From assembly GCA_964030785.1 (NCBI GenBank), contig OZ034968.1:28172186-28236185 (forward strand): a DNA stretch of 64,000 nt, written 5' to 3'. The translations under genes were made by a program, and so were the position numbers. Below, piece by piece: positions 24,201 to 34,248 of this stretch. The notes under the pieces are model-generated. The model saw nothing but the letters and a program-made list of their open reading frames with translations. It had not been told where the DNA came from and did no database searches. Positions within the stretch are counted from its first letter, which is position 1; the number at the start of each line of letters is the position of its first letter. Source of the stretch: Siderastrea siderea (taxonomy: Eukaryota; Cnidaria; Anthozoa; Scleractinia; Rhizangiidae).

Positions 24201-27200
24201 TAATAAATGTAACATTTTTTTCAACCATATCAAAAATGGAAATTTTCACCAATAAATAACAGCATAAGTTTGTTCATGAAACAGTAACAACGCACGGATT
24301 TCTTTAGTCCCATTCTGTTTACTTTGCTTTTTAACGATGCTTTTTAAAATAATAAGTCATACAGGACTTTTCTTATCGTCATTTTCTTTTATACAATATA
24401 CTAAAATGCTACACCTTCTGTGATTGGTCGTTGCCTAAGATCTATTAGAGTAAAACATTGCGCTCAGTTTTGAAAACGTTTGTGAGATTTATATTTCGGA
24501 TGCAGCAAAGGGAAGGCTTTAAAACCGTTTAGTAGCAGAAGCTGTTTACAAACATAATACCAAAACGAGCTGTTTTTTTTTTTGTGACTTTAAAATTCCC
24601 TAAACTGGAGAAAATCTCCAAAGCCGTTGCCATCATTACGAGACGCAAGTGAAGTTGTTGAAAAAAAAAGTTTAAATGAAAGGGTTTATAACAAGTAAAA
24701 ACAAAGCAGAAAAGAATAAGCCAAAACTAAAAGTAGCACTGGGGACTTGGAAAATGCCTAAACTGGAACAAGCTTCGACAGGTCAATCGCTACAAGGCAA
24801 GTTTGAGGTTCTTTTCTGTTAGTTGCATAATATAAATAGATACCTTTTTGCCTTGTGCCGATCTTTTCTGTAATTGATCCCAAAACATATGTCAAAAGTG
24901 TGACGCCTGCAGCATTTTATGCGACTTTTTCAGTGTTCATCAATACCACATTTTGACATCTTCTGTGATCTATTACTAAACAGACACATGACAAAACGAA
25001 AGCTAGTTGTTAATATTATACATGATCAAGAGAAAATAAGGGGACAGAGAGGGACTCTGAGGGCGTTGGCTGCGATATGTCAATTCCACAAAGGTTATTT
25101 AGAGATTGGCTTTTGAACGGAAGTCTGTTTCCCGAAACGTCCGCATAAATACAATTTCCCTTGTTTTTCGAAGTCGTTTTCATCGACAAAACGTAACATC
25201 ACTTGGTCCGCCATTACAAGCAAAATTTTGAATGGTTCTTCAAACAACAGATGGCGGTTGCCTTTATGCAGACGTTCTGAAAACGGACTTCCGTTCCAAA
25301 TGGCCGTCTAAAAATAACTTTACCGAACTTGACATATCCCAAAGCCTGGACTGGCAGTATCCCTCTCTGTCCCCTTATTATCTCTTGACATGATTCTACA
25401 TAACGGTAATGTTATAAATGTGTCACAATCCTCGTCTTTTTTATAACAAAGTTATGACTTAAAAACTTAAAGGTTCCAAGGTTCAAATGAGGCCTAACAC
25501 TATTGTAAAAATTTAAATCTAAAATCCAAGCTTTCGCCGATCAACGGGATCATCAGGGATAAGAAAAATATTCCGCGTAGGCCCATATATAAATGTAAAG
25601 TAAGATTTGAAAAAAGCGTAAGAATGTGGCAAGTATGTAAAATTTTTAAAACAATAGGTTCAAAGATGAAAAGGAAACGAATAACGTGGTCTAACAAGGG
25701 AGTGTCATTGCACAAATGGTCTATCCACATATGTTAAAACAGTCACTAGAACAAAAGGTCCGCGAATTCGCTGCATTCCTCTCCGGAGTTGAGGGTATGT
25801 TTGTATTTCCTTATGTAAAATGTTTCAAATAGGAGTAGGTTTACGGGGTCGTTTTCCAGTACAATGGTCTTGATTTCACTGCCTATTGTAGTCTTTGTTT
25901 TGGCATGTGGAGATGTGTTTCTTTACAGAGGAGTTTTCACTAGTGAGGTGTTCTTTTACACGATCGTGGATGAAACGTGTAGTGCTCCCAATGTAGTGTT
26001 CGTTGCAATTGTTACAGGTGATTTTGTACACGGCGTTCCTTAAAAGGCATAGTTTGGTTTTGGATGTGGGACAGTTGTCCCTGGTGCATATACGCTCTGC
26101 CTGAGTGCCGTTGCCACTTTATTCGTTTCCTTTTCATATTTGAACCTATTGTTTTAAAAATTTTAGATACTTGCCACATTCTTACGCTTTTTTCACATCT
26201 TACTTTACATTTATATATAGGCCTACGCGGAATATTTTTCTTATCCCTGATGATGCCGTTGATGGGCGAAAGCTTGGATTTTAGATTTAAATTTTTTACA
26301 ATAGTGTTAGGCCTCATTTGCACCTTGGAACCTTTAAGTTTTTAAAAATCCTATTGAAGGACAACATTCAAAGATTGTGTCTTAAACTTTAATTAAATGC
26401 CGCTTAATCCAGAGAACACATCTGAGAAATGAAGTAATAAAGTAATAAGGATATTAGTGATAATTCTTGCGTAAATGTTAGATGTGTTGCACAAAAAAAA
26501 AAAAGATATGTATCGGTAGACGAAAAAAAAAAAACGTGCAAAGTTTGTGTCCCAGAAAAAAAATTCCTGCAGACAAGTCAGTAGGCCGTAAAAAAAATAT
26601 GCCTGCACCGAAAATTTTTTACCCCCCCCCCCCCCTCCGGTTATATCTAATGGTCCGTCCCTGAGCAGCCTCAAAAGCAACTGGATCTGAATAACGCTAA
26701 ATGTAGCTCAGGTTTCAAAATATACAATGAATTTGGAGAATTTTGACACCAAATTTGTCAGGATTTGCGAAGATTTTCTCGGCAAGTTGGCACTAAAGTG
26801 TTTCTTCGTGGCGAAAGTATTCTATCATTAACTATTCTAGAACGCCATCGCTGTATCAAACCAGTTCCAAGGGAGCAAACATGTAAGTCAATACTTGGCA
26901 ATAAAACCAGCATGTTACAGTAATTTTGTGTTCGTGCCGACTGAAAATTTATGAAAACAGTTTATCCTATATTAGTTCGGTCCGTTAGGGGAAAAATCGT
27001 GACAAATCGCGTAAAAGCATCAAATTTGGCACACATATTCTTGAGACCATATAAAACAAATTGAGAAGGGGTGCCACGAGATCCGAGCATCCGGGGGGCC
27101 GTGGAACGCAAATCTATTGTTAATATCTTGGTCACAGGACAACCAGGCTCACTAACAAATCACTAATAGCAAAATAGAATTATTGTAGGGAACATTTTAA

Positions 27201-30200
27201 CTGATTTCATCAGCAAACGGAACAAATGAAAATAAACAGTCATTAGAGTTACCTGCCTCATCAACTCCACATACTGTATGTACATTTGTCTACCAAGAGA
27301 TCTGCTCATGAGCCTGGGTATCCTGTGGTTAAATAGCTTACTGGCCGTGACTGTCGGACAACAAACATAAGCCGGACTAATGGAAAATAAAGCTCATCCC
27401 AAACGGGTTAAGCACCTTATCTAAGTCTTAGTTCAAGCTTTCTTTTGACAAAGACATATCTGAGAGAGAAATGTTTTTCTAATTAAAAAAATGTTACAAA
27501 TAAACCAACACGTTCAATAATTCAATTTGTGATCACTCAGCCATGCATACTGTAGATCTCGAGATCGATCGTTATAAGAGATAAAGGCCGACAAAGCACG
27601 ACAACAAAAACATCAAAAGGCATCAGTTAGTTAGAATGACCTGGCGAACTTCAGAATTTTTTCACCAAACTGGAGAAGGGGATTTTTATGGGTTAATCTG
27701 TCATTCTCTCTGGTGTAAATAGGAGCCTGCGCGCATGACAGGCATTAATTAAAAACGCCTGTTCTGTAGGCGGTTATAGGTGTGAACTGCTAAGGCTGCT
27801 AGCTAGATTCAGAGGAAAAACAAATACATGTGATGGTAAAAATAAAATAACGAGGCAAAAGCGTTTTTTACGTTAATCTTGAAGAACAGGTCATGTTGTC
27901 AGAGAAGATTCTGGTCTATTACAATAACCATCCCCTCTGATCTACGCGTTATTCAAAAGACCAAAACTGAAACTCTAGGACGGTAATTATTTACGTCCCT
28001 CGCTACTCTAGGGCGAGAGGTTTGGCTCGTCGCCGTATCTAGGCCTTTTCGCTCTCCGTTTATGCGTTGAATTCGGAATCTAATAGTCGCAAGTAATTTA
28101 GCGTGTTAATGTTTTACGCGTTTTTCAGGCGAACGTTCGCCTGAAACATACAATAAAATCCTGTTCTGCAGACCTCGGCGTCTTTTCTTAGGGGCACCCA
28201 AAGAGAAACTTTTAGCAAAATACTTGAAATATCATTTTATGGTTTCTAAGATTGTTACCGAGCTTTTTAAGGTGGCTCGACCCGGTTTTTCACTAACCAT
28301 ACCTACTCTTTTTGAACAGGAAATACAAAGATGCCTCAAACGGAACAGGAAATCGAGTTACACCTATTTGTAGGGTATAGATTGAAGTTTGAAAATAGTG
28401 GGTTTTTTTGAGATCGACGTAGCCATAGCAACACGGTGACGTCATTGCTATTTTTACTTTTCCTTAATTTGTAAGAAACCAGACATTTGTTTTTAAAGCT
28501 ATTTATAGGACTTGTAGTTCATATAATTGTCTTCAGTTGTACCGGTTTTAAACATTTTCTATTTCGATCTCGAAAAAAATCCCACTTTTTTAAACTTCAA
28601 TCTATACCCTACAAATAGATATAACTTGATTTCCTGTTTAGTTTGAGACACCTTTGTATTTCGTGTTCAAAGAGAGTAGGTATGGTTAGTGAAAAACCGG
28701 GTCTAGTCACCTCAAGGGCATATTTGCGTGAGCTAATGCGGGTTGAACTGTTCGGCGTTTTTAGCTGAAAATCAGTTAAGGCGTAGACAATTTTAGAAAA
28801 TGGAATCCCATCTGCCGAATTTCCGAGCTGCTAATGTCTTTCCGAAAATGCTAGCTGACCTTATTTTACACCCTAAATGACATATTTGTCCGTCCGAAAA
28901 TAAAAGGAATTAATAAGTCACCTTTTTAAGAAAATCCGTGAGGTAATGTTTCGCCACAGAAATCTATAGTTTTCATTGCAATTAAATCCGAATATCTCAG
29001 GCGACTTCGGTCTGCCGAACAGATATTCCTCCGAAAACGAACCGTTGGGTGCCCCTGTTTTCTCAGAGGGAGGAATTAGATTAATGTTATCGGTATAAGC
29101 AATGTTAATTGGTAGAGTCAGGAAATATATTAACAAGAGTAGTACCGAGCGCTTAGTACATGCTTTCATAACCTCTAAGCTGGACTATTGCAATAGTCTG
29201 CTGTACGGTCTGCCATCTACTGTAGTTCAAAAGTTACAGCGCATTCAGAACACTGCTGCAAGACTAGTTGTTAAGGCTAAGCGCACTGATCATACAAGCC
29301 CTATTCTGCAACAACTACACCGGCTCCCCGTTAGCGAACGCATTTCGTTTATGATCTTGCTGCTTACGAATAAGACTGTGAATGGATATGCTCCATCTTA
29401 CTTTGAAGATCTTGTGAATGAATCATTATGTACCGTCACGCAGTTTACATTCGACTTCGCAAGGCTTGCTCACAGTTCCCAGATCGACCACTTCAACATA
29501 CGGTGGTCGGGCCTTTTCGATCGCCGCGCCGAGACTTTGGCACACGCTGCCTCTAATGATAAGGAATGCGCAGTCAGTCTCTGCCTTTAAATGGCTTTTA
29601 AAGACATATCTTTTTAAATGAATTTATTTTTAGCTAGTTCACCGATTTTTGTATTTTATCCATTGTAATTGCTCATGGCATATTGAACTGAACGTTACCA
29701 ATTTCAGAATTATATGAAGATCATCGTAGTGAAGGTGTTTCAACTTACGCAGTTGAAAAGAAGAAAACTGAAAAAGTTCAGGCTTGAACGGAATTCGAAC
29801 CCATAACCTCTGCGATACCGGTGCAGCGCTCTAACCAACTGAGCTATCAAGCCAACTGGGAGCTGGTCAATTGAGTGTATTTATCCCGTAGATGGAGAGA
29901 TGAACATTAATATATGAAATAATCATAGCGCCCTAGAGCGCTGCACCGGTATCGCAGAGGTCATGGGTTCGATTCCCGTTCAAGCCTGAATTCTTTCAGG
30001 TTTCTTCTTTTCAACTGTTTAAGTTGAAACACCTTCACAGCGATGATCTTCATATAATTCTATCATTATCCGCAATTCAAATACATGTTTATTTCATATA
30101 TTAATGTTCGTTACAATTTTGTTTCTTCAGTCATTGCACTGTGAATTAAACTGACGTTCAAAGTAAAGGCAGATATGTCAGTGACCTTAAAATGTCTCTC

Positions 30201-33200
30201 GCGATATGTTTTTCTCAACAGTACACTTAAAACATCTGACAGAAGTTCTAGATTTCTCGTCAACCCCACTTGCTTTTATTGTCTAGAGGAACTTAATGGG
30301 GGAGAGGCTGTAAAGAAACGTAATTCAAAACAATTAACAACGGAAGTCAGTTCTTTCAGTTATCCTTCTCCTAAATGGGTCGGCGTACATGTTCCTGAAC
30401 GTATGACGAAAATAACCCAAAATAAGTAATGTTTGAATAGCTGTAGCAGGCAACGGTTTCCTTTGCAATTTGAGCTGCTGATTTGGGACTGTTTGTCGAC
30501 TAATTCGAACTAATAATTATTCGTTTCCTTAACAGCTATCGGAAGTGTAACGATTCAGTTTGTTAAGTCTATTTGATCACAGGGTGCCCAGGCAAGCGAA
30601 AAGGGAGCGGAAAATACAAGGATATGTGACTCAGTAAACTTAAACGATTATTTGTTGTCATTTTCTGTCGTTCGCTGACAAGGCCAGTTAAAGAAGCCCA
30701 TGAAATCCTTTTCAGTTTGCCAGTGAGCGATCTGTTCATGAGCGTGGGAGTCCTGTGACCGTGAATGAAAATTAATTTGAGTGCTGTGGCCCCCCGGATA
30801 CTCAGATCACGTGGCACCCCTTCTAAATTTGTTTTATATGTCCTCAAGGACATGTATGCCAAATTTGGTGCTTTTACGCGATTTGTCACGATTTTCGTAA
30901 ATTTCGACGCTAACGGACTGGACTATATACGGTTACCCGGTTCTTGATCTTGCGTGACGTCTTGTGTGTAGTATTTTCTGCAGCGTAATCTTCTTCAAAA
31001 CACAATTTCAGTCCTCTTTCGTCTCTCAATTTAGTCTGGAAATTTATTTATTCCTATATTTTCCGTGTTTTGTTTAGTTAAAGCATCATTACGACCCTCG
31101 TTTAGGTTTTGTGGTTGAATCGGAGTAAATGTTAACGTTCATTCTGGCAAAGGGAAGAGAGTTTGATACGGTATGTTCTCCTTTATCAGATCGCGTGGTT
31201 AGTTTCCAACTGACGGGAAATTTTTCTTTCCTGTCTGGACTCTTGGACTTGACTTAAGAGTAAGTGCAAAGTTTTGTATCACATGACAAACAACCATTCA
31301 CTTAGCCCAATTAAGAAGCATGTTTTGAAATAAAAGATGTTGAAGTCATGGCAAAAGATTGAAGTCCAGTCAATTTTTTTTTTCAACTTTAATTCGTAGA
31401 AATATAAACACATCACATAAAAGTTTTGCCCGAGCTAAAAGCTCCTGTGGCTCTTGTTTAATCGCAAGATAGTGTTTTGTAACAATGAGTTTTAATAAAT
31501 AAATGAACGTGGCCATCAGTTGAAACAGAGAACTCAAAACTGGAAAATTGAGAACATTTAAACTATAATTTCTTCAAGTATGTTGTTGCGTAATGTTAGA
31601 TTTTGTTCTCATGTTTGAGATGATACTGCAAATCAGAAGCACCCCAGTTCACACAGAGGAGAACAGTAAAGGGATGATAATTTCTGAATCACAGTCACTT
31701 CGCTCCATGGTCACTTTGCTTCAAGTCAGATTGCTCCACACAATAGTCAGATCGCTCCACACAATAGTTGGATCGCTCCACATTATAGTCAGATCGCTCC
31801 ACTGAATAGTTAGATCGCTCCACGTCAGTTTCTAGTTGAAAAATGGTAGAAATGATTAAATGATTAAAGTTTTTTGCCGTTGCAAAGTTCCGCTCGATGA
31901 ATATCTGAAGAAAACTGCCCATAATTAAAAAGCCTGCATGAGCGGGCATTGAAGTGGTAAGGTGACCATGGGACGAAATGACCGGATACTAATTTCTGGC
32001 TGCCAGTTTGATGCTGCGTCCCATTAATCAACTATTATGGCACTTGAACATTTCACAACTAGAGACCCCAGCACTCGTGGTTTTCAATTTCAGAATTTAA
32101 TAACCAAACAATTTTTAATCGGATGGAACAATTGCTAGTAAAGACAGCAGTTAACATTGCGGCCCTTCAAAAGTGCCACCACAAAATCATTGAGACATTT
32201 GATCTTGGTGATCCTGTCCTTTCTTCTGATGTTATATATGCTTGATCAAGTAATGATAATCTAAAGGCTGGTTTTCACTAACGACGGAGTCGGAGTCGGA
32301 GTCATAAGCGGAGTCGTAAGAGCGCTTATGACCTAGTGAAAATCAAAACTGGGAGTCGTAAGCGGAGTCATAAGCTCGACGGAATCAGAGTCGGAAGAAT
32401 CAGAACGTTTCCATTTTCTTCCGACTCCGCTTATGATTCCGTCTCTTACGATCACGTGAAAACCAGATTGTCGGAGTCGGAAGCAGAAGCAGAAGGGTAA
32501 ACCAATCACAGTGCTCGTTCCCACGCTTTGTGATTGGTTTAGCTCTTCCGCTTCTGCTTCCGACTCCGACAGCGACGGAATCGTAAGCGCAATCGGAAAC
32601 TCTGCTTGCGACTCCGTTGTTTGATTTTCACTAGATCATAACGTTCTATGCTTCTGATTATGACTCCGACTCCGACTCCGTCGCTAGTGAAAACCAGCCT
32701 TAAGGAGAAATTAGACGCTTGCCTCCGTTAGCACTCAAAGGGTTAAAGATATTATAGAGACGAAGAAAAAAAGAGTTTGTTCGGGCCAGTCAAGAGTAGT
32801 TGTAGATAGATAGATAGCTTTAGATAGCTTTATTAGGAAGTAAAATCATTGCAGCCCCCGGGCAGGCTGAATTGTGACCTACTTTTCAGTGTAAATATTA
32901 AAAATATATATGAATATGTGATAACTACTATAAAAAGGGTAAAATATAACCTATGATATAATACAAAAAGGGAAACATCAATACTAATAATACTAATAAT
33001 TAAAATTACTACTTATAATTAAAACTGTTTTCCATAATAAAAGTGTTTTTAAACCTATTTGTCTTACAAATCGGTAGTTTGAAGTATCCCTGGCTTCGGG
33101 TGCAATAGGTGGACCCGTTGCGGGGCGGCAGCAGTTCATGAAGCTTGTGGCTTTGATCCCTTACAATTTGGTCGAATAGAGCTTTACTTAAGGCCTGCCT

Positions 33201-33949
33201 CCTCTCATACAGTGACGTGATGTCTAGAGCTACTAGAGCCTCAGCATAGGATAAGTCGAGTTGTATTATCCGCAGCGCGCGCTTTTGCAACCTTTCCATT
33301 TCATTAGACAGGTACTACGGCAGAGAATTATGGAAAACTGGGCACGCATATTCTAATACAGGACGTATACATGTCGTGTAGAAAAGTAGCATATCCTTGG
33401 GTGGGACTTTAGCGCGCTTTAGCTGGCTTAGGAAGTACAGGTGCGTCGCAGCCTTTCTGCATATAGATTCTACATGCGCGTTCCACCTGAGGTTGTCCGA
33501 AACTACCACTCCTAACAGCTTTGCGGACGAGACAATTTCGAGGTGTTCGTATTACCGGGCGGGAGCAAGGGAAAGCAGTTGGCTGTATGTGGGGCCGGTG
33601 TGGGGCTGGCCAAGGCGTTAAATCTGGGTCTAGTGTGAATCGATTTCAGCTAGCTATCATAGTGGTACCGTGGACATCCAGCTTTTAAGTTTAGCACTGT
33701 AACCAGGTAACCATTAATCCAAACTGAGTTTTCAGTAATTTGTTCTTTCAGGAATTGAAAGCCGAAGGAGGCAAGGTATACGAGTTGATTGAGGCAGCAG
33801 ATGGATTTCACCCAACTCTGAAGGCCCAGGCACTCACTGCAAAGACACTGTGGCAAACGATAGAATCAAAGATCCCACATGTGCTTGGAAAGGTCAACCC
33901 CAACAATGTCTTGATAGAAAAGATGTTTGGAGACCAAGGGGGATATTGA
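14085..33949 (+). CDS. AOAH: Acyloxyacyl hydrolase copy B, complete
   Basis: Exons are 14085-14850, 17164-17347, 18730-19330 and 33752-33949, with phases 1, 2 and 0, giving 582 residues; the human enzyme is about 575. Residues 1-21 are a signal peptide ending PSYA. Residues about 38-121 are a saposin B domain with Cys 41, 44, 70, 81, 106 and 112. Residues about 187-240 match the AOAH calcium-binding region (DLDND ... KDCDD ... DSNCNGIYG). The esterase has VLGDSAAAHFH (Ser 268), IGNDVC (Asn 383) and DGFH (Asp 534, His 537). Donor 1 is AAAG|GTTTGT, somewhat weak. Intron 3 is 14.4 kb because of nested insertions. AATAAA lies 11 bases past the stop. The expected role is deacylation of bacterial LPS. 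Upstream in-frame codons exist, but the ATG at 14085 gives the signal peptide and matches copy C. Confidence 0.9.
15594..15675. other. Conserved hairpin in AOAH intron 1
   Basis: ACGTATTG(C/T)GGTAACATCGT and, about 45 bases on, ACGATGTTACAATACGT form a stem. It is conserved in copy C at 45197-45275 with compensating small changes. No known RNA family was recognised. Confidence 0.4.
16428..16873. mobile_element. Insertion in copy B intron 1 with 7-bp TSD
   Basis: Flanked by CTGATAG on both sides (16421-16427 and 16874-16880). Copy C has one copy-like site (GACCGATAG, near 45590) and no insertion. The interior repeats TGGTCTGAAATAGGGTA at least five times and has C-rich blocks near 16800-16870. 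Terminal repeats are short (CCCGGG against CCCCGTG). Confidence 0.7.
17962..18195. mobile_element. Foldback MITE of GGATTTCG repeats
   Basis: Starts GGGTGCGTTCGATTGGGAAATCC and ends GGATTTCCCAATGGAACACATCC, imperfect inverted repeats. The interior is a near-palindrome of ATCCGAAATCC and GATTTCGG motifs, which creates open frames on both strands. It is absent from copy C at the same place. TA flanks both ends. Confidence 0.75.
18200..18625. other. Inverted segment with hairpin, flanked by direct repeats
   Basis: About 80-base direct repeats (TTTACGCACGTAAAGCCAG ... CAGTGGAAATCAACC) lie at 18200-18280 and 18540-18622. Between them, 18281-18447 is the reverse complement of copy C at about 46650-46830. 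A near-perfect hairpin of GATGTATGAACGGCTTACG arms follows at 18448-18536. Confidence 0.7.
20944..21242 (+). pseudogene. Fragment of a CYGCG-type protein, frameshifted
   Basis: The frame opens KKCYGCGYSFAEKFRQPP and runs to TNTYYHPSP. The continuation (FDGRVHIDFSTYHSLDESQ) lies in another frame from about 21128, ending at TAA 21240. The Cys-x2-Cys start and conserved-looking PPHNIVVKHVDRR resemble uncharacterised zinc-ribbon-like reading frames that recur in marine invertebrate genomes, probably transposon-encoded. It sits in the spacer of the large inverted repeat. Confidence 0.45.
21241..21288. repeat. (TAA)n microsatellite
   Basis: Uninterrupted TAA/ATA units of about 48 bases, directly after the stop of the fragment at 20944-21242. 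Confidence 0.95.
23226..23258. repeat. (AAAT)n microsatellite
   Basis: About seven AAAT units. Confidence 0.9.
23850..24300. repeat. Three tandem copies of a 150-160-bp unit
   Basis: GATAGAAAATTA(A/T)... recurs near 23872, 24023 and 24182. Each copy continues with TTTCAACCATAT and GTTCATGAAACAGTAACAA. Confidence 0.75.
25008..25413. mobile_element. Foldback element with about 140-bp arms
   Basis: Arms 25008-25150 and 25275-25413 are imperfect reverse complements (AAGGGGACAGAGAGGGA, ATATGTCAA, GGAACGGAAGTC). No coding sequence. Confidence 0.7.
25524..25560 (-). ncRNA. Hammerhead-like core, left arm (candidate)
   Basis: On the minus strand: ATCC, CTGATGA, a 14-base hairpin segment, GAAA, GCTT, GGAT. 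CTGATGA and GAAA are the hammerhead catalytic core, and ATCC/GGAT would form stem I. Stem III would be minimal and the cleavage triplet (CUU) suboptimal, so activity is doubtful. Confidence 0.35.
26243..26279 (+). ncRNA. Hammerhead-like core, right arm (candidate)
   Basis: Same arrangement as the left arm on the + strand: ATCC at 26243, CTGATGA at 26247, GAAA at 26268, GGAT at 26276. The stem II segment is GCC ... GGGC. Minimal hammerheads are known in the terminal repeats of Penelope-like elements. Confidence 0.35.
28270..28715. mobile_element. Foldback MITE with about 145-bp arms
   Basis: The left arm begins AAGGTGGCTCGACCCGG. The right arm ends CCGGGTCTAGTCACCTC. The inner parts share ATAGATTGAAGTTT and its complement. 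No coding sequence. Confidence 0.75.
29102..29625 (+). pseudogene. Non-LTR retrotransposon (CR1/L2-like) C-terminal fragment
   Basis: The frame has SKLDYCNSLLYGLPS and QRIQNTAARLV, then LHRLPVSERI, the classic tail of CR1/L2-type reverse transcriptases. After about 29430 the continuation (YGGRAFSIAAPRLWHTLP ... WLLKTYLFK) is in another frame, so the copy is frameshifted. It is truncated at the 5' end. Confidence 0.85.
29705..29853 (-). mobile_element. tRNA-derived SINE, minus orientation
   Basis: On the minus strand the head is tRNA-like: GGCTTGATAGCTCAGTTGG (A box), TGGGTTCGAATTCC (B box) and TTCAAGCC, followed by a tail with AGTTGAAACACCTTCAC. The anticodon stem is mismatched and the tail is shared with the next copy, so this is a SINE rather than a working tRNA gene. 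Confidence 0.7.
29934..30062 (+). mobile_element. tRNA-derived SINE, plus orientation
   Basis: Same family as the preceding SINE, in opposite orientation with a truncated head. It has TAGAGCGCTGCACCGG, GGGTTCGATTCCCG and TTCAAGCC, then the tail to ATCTTCATATAATTCT. Confidence 0.7.
31686..31989. mobile_element. MITE with 8-bp TSD in copy B intron 3
   Basis: TAATTTCT flanks both ends (31678-31685 and 31990-31997). Copy C has a single TAATTTCT (48078-48085) and no insertion. The termini share CATGGTCAC and TCACTTCG/TCATTTCG in inverted orientation. The interior has about five GATCGCTCCAC repeats. The 8-bp duplication suggests hAT. Confidence 0.8.
32265..32700. mobile_element. Harbinger-like MITE with TAA duplication
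   Basis: Starts AGGCTGGTTTTCACT and ends AGTGAAAACCAGCCT, inverted repeats extending over about 40 bases (ACGACGGAGTCGGAGTC). TAA flanks both sides. Copy C (near 50985) reads GATTATCTAAGGAGAAATT, an empty site with one TAA. The interior is rich in GGAGTCG and its complement. The 3-bp TAA target fits PIF/Harbinger. Confidence 0.85.
32803..33540 (-). pseudogene. Non-LTR retrotransposon 3' end, minus strand
   Basis: Minus-strand frames 33509-33315 (DNLRWNAHVESICRKAATHL, CIRPVLEYACPVFH) and 33299-33009 (LQKRALRIIQL) form the C-terminal end of a reverse transcriptase. They are in different frames, so the copy is broken. A GATA/TAGATAGCTT repeat at 32803-32830 is its 3' tail. Copy C lacks it (near 51095). 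Confidence 0.8.
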
Positions 33950-34248
33950 GGTGGAACATAATAAAAGAGGAGCAATAACATTAACTGTGAATCCTTCCCT
34001 ATTCTGTTAATTTCGTTAATTTGTAGTGCAATATACTTGTCAGTGCTCTGATAAAGTTGGACAGAAATCATTGAAAATTCAGTAAAAAACAAACTGATGG
34101 GATAAACCTATTTCAAAACAATGTGTTTCATTGATCGCAATACTGGCTGTAGTAAATGGGAAAAGTTGTTTGCGTTTATAGGTTCGAGCGGGAGCTAAAA
34201 TTTATGACAGGTCGCTGTGCTAAGAGTCCACCTCATACAGTTTGAATT

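Larger units (their letters stand above)
25470..26340 (-). mobile_element. Penelope-like element remnant with inverted arms
   Basis: Arms of about 225 bases (25470-25695 and 26117-26340) are inverted copies. Between them on the minus strand (about 26085-25880) is a frame with VYKITCNNCNEHYIGS followed by TRFIHDRVKEHL, the GIY-YIG endonuclease signature at the C-terminus of Penelope-like retroelements, ending soon after a KHISTC-type segment. The reverse transcriptase part is missing. Penelope elements often carry repeats in inverted orientation, consistent with this layout. Confidence 0.7.
23494..26662. mobile_element. 3.2-kb element with GGGACGGACCAT inverted termini
   Basis: The left end AGGGACGGACCATTAGAAAT and the right end, its near reverse complement (ATCTAATGGTCCGTCCCT), are followed inward by CCGGAGGGGGG on each side. 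The interior holds AAATTCCTGCA repeats near both ends, a three-copy tandem repeat, a foldback element and a Penelope-like remnant. It is non-autonomous as far as can be seen, and no clear target-site duplication was recognised. Confidence 0.65.
26975..30925. repeat. Inverted repeat pair bracketing 4 kb
   Basis: 26980-27130 and 30760-30925 are imperfect reverse complements. They share AATCGTGACAAATCGCGT, CAAATTTGG and GAAGGGGTGCCACG. They enclose a foldback element, a non-LTR fragment and two SINEs. Confidence 0.65.
19640..31465. other. 11.8-kb insertion complex in AOAH copy B intron 3
   Basis: Copy C passes from TTTGAGATTTTACTTTTTA directly to GTTAGTGTTTTGTGG (near 47850). In B those flanks are separated by 11.8 kb of nested repeats, listed separately. 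Stretches not explained by named repeats (19640-20440, 22345-23490, 26665-26970, 27170-28265, 30120-30700 and 30930-31465) show no gene I can support. Confidence 0.7.

Noticed and set aside
29783..29853. Possible functional tRNA gene
   Set aside because: Anticodon stem mismatch and a shared SINE tail; a second inverted copy with the same tail lies 80 bases on.
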